In this document: piece by piece, positions 59,155-64,000 of the stretch
Position numbering within the stretch: the stretch's first letter is position 1
Layout of the letters: each line of letters begins with the position of its first letter
Assembly (NCBI RefSeq): GCF_001044255.1
Contig: NZ_JYNX01000036.1
Location: 22,338-86,337, forward strand
Direction: 5' to 3'
Length of the DNA: 64,000 nucleotides
DNA from: Mycolicibacterium chubuense
GTDB taxonomy: Bacteria; Actinomycetota; Actinomycetes; Mycobacteriales; Mycobacteriaceae
Program-made: the position numbers and the translations under genes
Notes under the pieces: generated by a model
The model's database searches: none
The model's input: only the letters and a program-made list of their open reading frames with translations
Told to the model about the DNA's origin: nothing

Positions 59155-60675
59155 CTACTTGGCGATGCGCTTGGGCCTGATCAAGGCCAGCTTGGTCATC
59201 ATCGTGTTCATCCGCTTCAGCGCGCGATGGGAGTTGTTGTAGTAGTTGCCGCCGGCGCCGACGTTGGTCCGGGGAGCGACCACCGTCTCGATGCGGCAGT
59301 ACTTGCGCAGACCCTCCGGGCCGCCGAAGCGCGCCCCGATGCCCGAGGTCTTCCAGCCGCCCATCGGGGCGGTGGTGCACATCAGGTTGGAGATCACGTC
59401 GTTGATGTTCACGCCACCGCAATCGAGTTGCAGCGCAATCTTTTTGGCGCGCTCGATGTCACGGGAGAACACCGCGGCCGACAGTCCGTAGGGGCTGTCG
59501 TTGGCCAACCGCACCGCCTCTTCGACCGAGGACACCTTCATGATGGGCAGCGTCGGACCGAACGTCTCCTCGGTCATGCACGCCATCGAGTGGTCGACGT
59601 CGACGAGCACGGTCGGCTCGTAGAAGCTGCCCGCACCGACGCCCCGCTTGCCGCCGGTCAGCGCCCGCGCGCCCTTGGCGAGCGCGTCGGCGACGTGGCG
59701 TTCGGTGACAGCGACCTGGCTGTCGTCGATCATCGCGCCGAAATGGTGGCCGTCACCGGCGCCCATCGCCAGGTTCTCGACGTCGCGCACGACGGCCGCG
59801 ACGAACTGGTCGTAGACCGGTTCGAGCACGTAGACCCGCTCCACGGACACGCACGTCTGGCCCGCGTTGAACATCGCGCCCCACACCGCGGCATGAGCGG
59901 CGAGGTCGACGTCGGCGTCCTCCAGCACGATCATCGGATCCTTGCCGCCGAGTTCCAGGCTCACGGGGGTGAGCCGGCGCGCGGCCCGCTCGGCCACCTT
60001 CGCGCCCGTCGCGCTGGACCCGGTGAACTGGATGTAGTCACTGACGTCGATGACCGCCTCGGACACCTCCCGCGCGCCCTGGGCCAGCGCGAGAACCTCC
60101 GGTGCGCCGGAGTCGAGCCAACCGCGCATGAGCAGTTCGGCGGTCAGCGGCGTGCGCTCCGACGGCTTGAGCAGCACCGCACAGCCGGCCGCGAGCGCAC
60201 CGATGGCGTCCATCAGCGCGTTGGCCACCGGATAGTTCCACGGCGCGATGATCCCGACGACCGGGCGCGGCCGGTAATGCACCTCGATCTTCTTGATCGA
60301 CAGGAACGGCAGCGCCGCGGGGCGCTTGTCCGGCTCGAGCGCCTTCTCCATGGTGCGGATGTAGTAGGAGGCGATCATCAGGATCAGCGGCACCTCCTGC
60401 GCCGCGTCCGTGGCGGATTTGCCGGTCTCCCTGATCAGCAACTCTTCGATCTCCGCGCGGTGCTTCCCGAGCCACACCGCGTAGCGCGCCAGCACCTTCG
60501 CGCGGCCCGCGGCGCCGCGCGCCTCCCACTCGCGTTGCGCCTCCCGCAGCCCCGCCGCGATGCGGGTCACGTCCGCTGGGTCGGTCCAGCGCACCTGACC
60601 TGCGGGCGCGCCGGTCGCCGGGTTGGTGATGGTGCCGGTACCGGTGAACGGCTTGACGTCGGAAGTCGCAGTCAT
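59155..60675 (-). CDS. gabD2: succinic-semialdehyde dehydrogenase (aldehyde dehydrogenase superfamily)
   Basis: A 506-residue NAD(P)-dependent dehydrogenase. VSLELGGKDPMIVLEDADVD contains the catalytic glutamate, and GAMFNAGQTCVSVERVYV the nucleophilic cysteine. NYPVANALMDAIGALAAGCA and TEETFGPTLPIMKV are structural. It oxidises succinic semialdehyde to succinate in mycobacteria, as in GabD2 (Rv1731). A TAGAGT -10 box sits at -12 to -7 from the ATG, so the mRNA is probably leaderless. A perfect 14-bp palindrome lies about 45 bases upstream of the start. Confidence 0.9.
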   Translation of the reverse strand: MTATSDVKPFTGTGTITNPATGAPAGQVRWTDPADVTRIAAGLREAQREWEARGAAGRAKVLARYAVWLGKHRAEIEELLIRETGKSATDAAQEVPLILMIASYYIRTMEKALEPDKRPAALPFLSIKKIEVHYRPRPVVGIIAPWNYPVANALMDAIGALAAGCAVLLKPSERTPLTAELLMRGWLDSGAPEVLALAQGAREVSEAVIDVSDYIQFTGSSATGAKVAERAARRLTPVSLELGGKDPMIVLEDADVDLAAHAAVWGAMFNAGQTCVSVERVYVLEPVYDQFVAAVVRDVENLAMGAGDGHHFGAMIDDSQVAVTERHVADALAKGARALTGGKRGVGAGSFYEPTVLVDVDHSMACMTEETFGPTLPIMKVSSVEEAVRLANDSPYGLSAAVFSRDIERAKKIALQLDCGGVNINDVISNLMCTTAPMGGWKTSGIGARFGGPEGLRKYCRIETVVAPRTNVGAGGNYYNNSHRALKRMNTMMTKLALIRPKRIAK

Positions 60676-60681
60676 GACCCC

Positions 60682-60687
60682 ACTCTA
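60682..60687 (-). promoter_or_regulatory. -10 box for leaderless gabD2 transcript
   Basis: TAGAGT on the minus strand, exactly -12 to -7 from the ATG at 60675. No ribosome site precedes the start, so the transcript start and the ATG probably coincide. Confidence 0.5.
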
Positions 60688-60718
60688 ACCAGCCGTGTGA
60701 CGCAGGTCGCACCGGGGG

Positions 60719-60732
60719 TTGACACGTGTCAA
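60719..60732. promoter_or_regulatory. perfect palindrome TTGACACGTGTCAA upstream of gabD2
   Basis: A 14-bp perfect palindrome overlapping the stop codon of the DinB-fold gene and about 44-57 bases upstream of the gabD2 ATG. It overlaps the expected upstream promoter region, so it may bind a regulator. TTGACA within it also resembles a -35 element. Confidence 0.45.
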
Positions 60733-61247
60733 GTCGTCGGGGCGATGCCTCGGATGTACGCGGCCTGACCCAGGTGCTGGGCGGCGTCGTCGATGATGCT
60801 GACCAGCCGGGCGCTCGCCGTCACCGGCGGCGTCCACCGTTCGTCGATGACCCGGGCCAGTTCGTCGGCCGATACCGACGCGACGTAGGACAGCGACTCG
60901 CGGTGCACCGCGTGGTAGTAGCCGCCGAGCAGGTCGGCCGACGCGCGCACCTTGGCCACCTCCTCGGGGGTGTGGCCGTAGCCGTGGGCGTCGCGCGGCA
61001 GGTCGAGACCGAACCGGTCGACCCAACCCTCCCGGAACCAGACCTGCTCGAGACCGGCGATGTCGCACAGCTGCGCGTCCTGGATGCGGGCGCTGTGCCA
61101 GAGCAGCCAGGCGATCGTGTTCGCCTCCGGCGTCGGCCGGTAGTACGCGACGTCGTCGGTGAGGCCGTCGGTCAGGTCGTCCGCGTGCTCGATCAGGCGG
61201 GTGAACGAGTCGCGCAGGAGTTCGCGGGCAGCATCGATATCAGCCAT
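60729..61247 (-). CDS. DinB-fold protein (mycothiol-dependent or DUF664-like)
   Basis: A 172-residue helical-bundle protein. The three-His metal site is H51 (WLLWHSARIQDAQL), a histidine in YYHAVHRESL and H159 (DDAAQHLGQAAYIRG). This arrangement is typical of DinB/MDMPI-like enzymes that use mycothiol or bacillithiol. The reaction is not known. The gene precedes gabD2 on the same strand, and its stop overlaps the palindrome at 60719-60732. Confidence 0.82.
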   Translation of the reverse strand: MADIDAARELLRDSFTRLIEHADDLTDGLTDDVAYYRPTPEANTIAWLLWHSARIQDAQLCDIAGLEQVWFREGWVDRFGLDLPRDAHGYGHTPEEVAKVRASADLLGGYYHAVHRESLSYVASVSADELARVIDERWTPPVTASARLVSIIDDAAQHLGQAAYIRGIAPTT

Positions 61248-61266
61248 GGGGCCAAGCTACGCCGAG

Positions 61267-62634
61267 TCACCACGCCAGGTCCGCCTCGTGGTCCACCTCC
61301 GTCATGCCGAACTCCTCACCGGAGCAGTGCTCGACGGCGCCGAACGCGACGGCCCCGGGATCAGCCAGCCGGACCGGTCCCTGCGTCCACCGCCGGAGCC
61401 GGTTCACCGACCACGAGGAATGGCACGCGACGTCCGCCGTGGCCCCGTGGACGTGCACCGCGGCCACGTCGGGCGCCGAACAGCGGCGCACGAGTTCGGC
61501 GACCCCGGACACCGGCAGCGCGGGCCGACCGGTCACCGAGACGAGGAACCGGCAGCTGCGCCGGATGCGGTCCGGCACCGGGCCGACCCGGATCCGATCG
61601 TCCTGCAGGTGGGCCCGTTCGAGCAGCGCCTGAGCCTGCCGCCCGGTGAGCCAGATGCCGACGTCGTGGCCGAGGAACCCGCGCACCGCGGCGACCAAGG
61701 ATCCCAACCCGTGCGTGTCTGCGTCGAGTTCCACTGCCACGTCCGGTATCTCGTAGCGCAGTCCGTGGGTGCGGGCGGCCGGATCGGTGACCAGCCGGGC
61801 CAGCGCGAGAGCCTCGGCGTTCTTACCGGCGGCACGGTCGGGTACGTCGCGCCCGGCCCAGTCGGGACCGTTGTGCCATGCCACCGCCCGACGCGCGTGG
61901 TGCAGAACCGCCCCACACGCCACGGCGCGGTGGGCGAACTCCCAATCCTCACCGCCGTACCGGTCGAAGGATTCGTCGAAGCCACCGCTGTAGGTGAAAA
62001 GGTCACGGCTGCAACACATCACCGAACTGATCACGAAGCGGTAGGCACCGTTGTCGGCGACCGCGAGATCTTCGGTGCGCGCGTAGGCGTCGGTCAGCCA
62101 GCGCGGCTCCTCCAGCACCGCTGGCGCCGACTCACCCGCCCACCATCGCGAGAGGTCGGCCGCCGACCAGCCGGCGAGTTCGGCGTGGCGACGACGCCCG
62201 ACGACCAGCGCATCCGGAAGCATCGACGGCAGCCGCGAGATCTCGCGCAGGTAGCCGGGTTCGGGCACGGTGTCCGCGTCGAGAAAGCACAGGATCTCCG
62301 CCTCGGTGGCCGCGGCACCGAGGTTGCGCGCCGCGGCGGCACGGAAGCCGCGGTCCTCCTGCCTGACCACAGTGCACGCCAACGACGAGGCCGAGGTGTC
62401 GGGCGGCTGCCGCGATCCGTCGTCGGCGACCGCGACTTCGATGAGGTGAGCCGGATAGTCCTGGGCGTCAAGGCCTGCCAGCACACGGTTCAGATCGTCC
62501 TGCTGTTCGAAGAACGGGATGACCACCGCGACGCTCGCGAGTCTGCCGGACCTGCCGTCGAGCAGGTCCCAGTGATTGCCGGGCACGCACACCCGGCCGT
62601 CGGTCAGCGGGAACGGTCCGTTCATCGGTGCCAT
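61267..62634 (-). CDS. GT2 glycosyltransferase with C-terminal galactosyltransferase-type region
   Basis: A 455-residue protein. ASVAVVIPFFEQQDDLNRVL at about 33-52 opens the GT-A fold; LCFLDADTVPEPGYLRE is the DxD site, and GGFDESFDRYGGEDWEFAHR the acceptor motif. The last 150 residues form an extra domain of no recognised family. The ATG at 62634 lies inside the next gene; ATG 62625 is the alternative. It belongs to a second glycan cluster with a GT4 and a WcbI-like gene. Confidence 0.85.
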   Translation of the reverse strand: MAPMNGPFPLTDGRVCVPGNHWDLLDGRSGRLASVAVVIPFFEQQDDLNRVLAGLDAQDYPAHLIEVAVADDGSRQPPDTSASSLACTVVRQEDRGFRAAAARNLGAAATEAEILCFLDADTVPEPGYLREISRLPSMLPDALVVGRRRHAELAGWSAADLSRWWAGESAPAVLEEPRWLTDAYARTEDLAVADNGAYRFVISSVMCCSRDLFTYSGGFDESFDRYGGEDWEFAHRAVACGAVLHHARRAVAWHNGPDWAGRDVPDRAAGKNAEALALARLVTDPAARTHGLRYEIPDVAVELDADTHGLGSLVAAVRGFLGHDVGIWLTGRQAQALLERAHLQDDRIRVGPVPDRIRRSCRFLVSVTGRPALPVSGVAELVRRCSAPDVAAVHVHGATADVACHSSWSVNRLRRWTQGPVRLADPGAVAFGAVEHCSGEEFGMTEVDHEADLAW

Positions 62635-63620
62635 CTCTGGAAGAAATGATGGTAGGCGAACGCGGCGTCGGCGTCGGTGGGGCGCGGCACCGAATCCTCG
62701 GGCAGCCAGGTGGATTCAGGCGACTCGAGTGCGCGCGCGAGTGCGGTTCGCAGACCGCGCCCGGTGTCGGGATACAACGTCAGCATGCCCGGATTGCGCT
62801 CCTCGACCTCGCGGGTGTAGCGGTTGGTCGGCGCGAGCGGACGCCGTGATGCCGAGAGCCAGGAGCCGAGCGAGCCGGACGCCGACACATGGGTGTGGGC
62901 GACCACGGGGACGGCGACCCGCTGCAGCGCCTCGGTCAGCAGATCATCGGGGATATGCCCAGTCACGTGGAACCGCCGGCCGAGAAGGTGCGCCTGAGCT
63001 GTGAGCTCCGCCACCAGATCCTGGTGCCCCGAGGAGGTTTCGCCGATGGCGTGCACCTCCACCTCGGGGGGAAGGTCTGCCGTCGCCGCGATGACCTCCT
63101 CGTGCCCCTTGCCCGGGTAGAGGAAGCCGAAGACCCCGATCACCCGCGGCTCCGCGGGGCGGACGTGTGCGGGCGCCCGCCGCCCGATCGGCAGAGGTAT
63201 CACCGCCACGGGGCCGACATCGACGCCGAGGTCGCGCAACAACTCCCGTTCGTGTGCGCTGCTGACAGCCACACCGGCGCAGCGCGCGACGACGTCGGCG
63301 TACGCCGCCGCGCGGCGCGCGAAGTTCTGACCGTCCGACGGTTGCGGTAGATCATGCAGCGTCACGGTCAGCCGGGACTCGCTGCGCCGGGCCAGTGCCG
63401 CCAGCACACCAGCGGCGGCCTGCGGGCTGTCGCCGAAGAGCCGATCGGTGAACTGCACATGGAGTGCGCCGCCGTCTAGGGCGCGGCTGAGCTCGGCCGT
63501 CCCCGGCTGCCACACCTGCCGCAGGGGAAGACCGCAGGACTGGAGGGTGTCGTGAAGCGCGAGCCCGAAGCGCACCACCCCGTGGTGGCGCGGACCGACG
63601 AGGGCCTGGGTGACGATCAT
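62622..63620 (-). CDS. GT4-type glycosyltransferase
   Basis: A 332-residue GT-B glycosyltransferase. MIVTQALVGPRHHGVVRFGL starts the first Rossmann domain. IGVFGFLYPGKGHEEVIAA and the acidic segment near VVAHTHVSASGSLGSWLSASR fall in the second, though the E-x7-E motif is not clear. Start ATG 63620 is chosen over the longer frame to 63716, which overlaps the upstream gene. Its stop overlaps the GT2 gene and its ATG overlaps the WcbI-like stop (ATGA). Confidence 0.82.
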   Translation of the reverse strand: MIVTQALVGPRHHGVVRFGLALHDTLQSCGLPLRQVWQPGTAELSRALDGGALHVQFTDRLFGDSPQAAAGVLAALARRSESRLTVTLHDLPQPSDGQNFARRAAAYADVVARCAGVAVSSAHERELLRDLGVDVGPVAVIPLPIGRRAPAHVRPAEPRVIGVFGFLYPGKGHEEVIAATADLPPEVEVHAIGETSSGHQDLVAELTAQAHLLGRRFHVTGHIPDDLLTEALQRVAVPVVAHTHVSASGSLGSWLSASRRPLAPTNRYTREVEERNPGMLTLYPDTGRGLRTALARALESPESTWLPEDSVPRPTDADAAFAYHHFFQRWHR

Positions 63621-64000
63621 GATCGGCCCGAACGGGACAGCAGGCCAAGCAGTTCCATGACGATTCCGTGACGTTCCTCGGCGAGGTCGACGAAGTCGGG
63701 GTTGGACCGGTACCACTGCAGCTGCGCGGCATGCACTTCCTGCGCCGAGACGGTGCGCCCGTCGCAGCGCCAGTCGGGCCGCGCCGTCCCGGCGAGCCCC
63801 AGAGCCTCGAGCACCCGCGCCTCCAGCGGGGCGGTGACCGCGGACAGCAGCACAGCGTCGACTGCCGCGACGGCCAGCGGCACATCGAGCCGGTCGAGAA
63901 TGCGTTGAGCGAGGGCTTCCAGCAAAGGGTTTCCCGGGTGATTGACGGTGTGTGCCGCATCCGCGCCGAACGTCGGCAGCAGATCCGCGACGCCGACGTC
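63617..64000 (-). CDS. WcbI-like polysaccharide biosynthesis protein, C-terminal fragment
   Basis: An open frame continuing beyond the right edge; 127 codons are visible. HTVNHPGNPLLEALAQRILD and LAVAAVDAVLLSAVTAPLEA resemble the C-terminal end of WcbI-domain proteins, which are putative acetyltransferases for capsular polysaccharides. The later GRTVSAQEVHAAQLQWYRSN is unassigned. It overlaps the GT4 gene (ATGA). The full protein and its start are outside the window, so the family call is tentative. Confidence 0.55.
   Translation of the reverse strand, partial: DVGVADLLPTFGADAAHTVNHPGNPLLEALAQRILDRLDVPLAVAAVDAVLLSAVTAPLEARVLEALGLAGTARPDWRCDGRTVSAQEVHAAQLQWYRSNPDFVDLAEERHGIVMELLGLLSRSGRS

Overview
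The window looks like the chromosome of a fast-growing environmental Mycobacteriaceae species (Mycolicibacterium-like). It is GC-rich, has many GTG starts and short start/stop overlaps, and carries mycobacterial hallmark genes (mshA, hbhA, senX3-regX3, icl1, ramB, lpdC). From about 11 kb to 48 kb the gene order follows, inverted, the M. tuberculosis Rv0457c-Rv0491 block as I remember it. No tRNA, rRNA, CRISPR array, transposase or phage gene was seen.

Layout. (1) 1-10.5 kb, minus strand: a tightly coupled glycan operon with four GT2 glycosyltransferases, a flippase fused to a GH16 hydrolase, a large membrane protein, a sugar C-methyltransferase, a glucose-1-phosphate cytidylyltransferase and a PIG-L deacetylase running off the left edge. 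A 493-base leader upstream carries a perfect CRP-type site. (2) 11-17 kb: regX3, senX3, gpm1, a YbjN-like gene, mshA and a ROK regulator. (3) 17-25 kb: an SDR, a 33-codon micro-ORF, an L,D-transpeptidase lipoprotein, murB, a DUF2505 gene, a methyltransferase, a guanidine-III-type riboswitch before a ureohydrolase, a nitrilase and a DUF2993 protein. (4) 25-30 kb: deoC, two small envelope genes, hbhA, an XRE regulator, a DUF445 gene, a madR-like TetR gene and a PPK2 gene. (5) 30.5-31.5 kb: a DUF559 nuclease-like gene bracketed by two related 59-bp repeats. (6) 31.5-40 kb: fadB2, icl1, a thioesterase, ramB, an AhpD-like gene, a diguanylate cyclase, lpdC and small membrane proteins. (7) 40-46 kb: DUF779, a GAF regulator, acetoin and butanediol dehydrogenases, and a divergent NTF2-flavin monooxygenase with a paired operator between them. 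(8) 46-54 kb: a prolyl oligopeptidase, a lipoprotein, DUF417, an ECF sigma factor with anti-sigma factor, an enoyl-CoA hydratase and a DUF3516 helicase. (9) 54-61 kb: a large LuxR-type ATPase, a SnoaL-like protein, a His-rich 53-residue micro-ORF, a membrane protein, a second PPK2, a semialdehyde dehydrogenase and a DinB-fold protein. (10) 61-64 kb: a second glycosyltransferase cluster ending in a WcbI-like fragment.

How it fits together. Much of the middle is housekeeping: redox thiol (mycothiol), glyoxylate and acyl metabolism with the regulator ramB close to icl1, and envelope maintenance. The accessory interest lies in the two glycan clusters, the guanidine-sensing leader and its enzyme, the repeat-bracketed nuclease-like gene, two micro-ORFs with good ribosome-binding sites, and a palindromic operator motif (CAGTA-N6-TACTG) found at three separate promoter regions.
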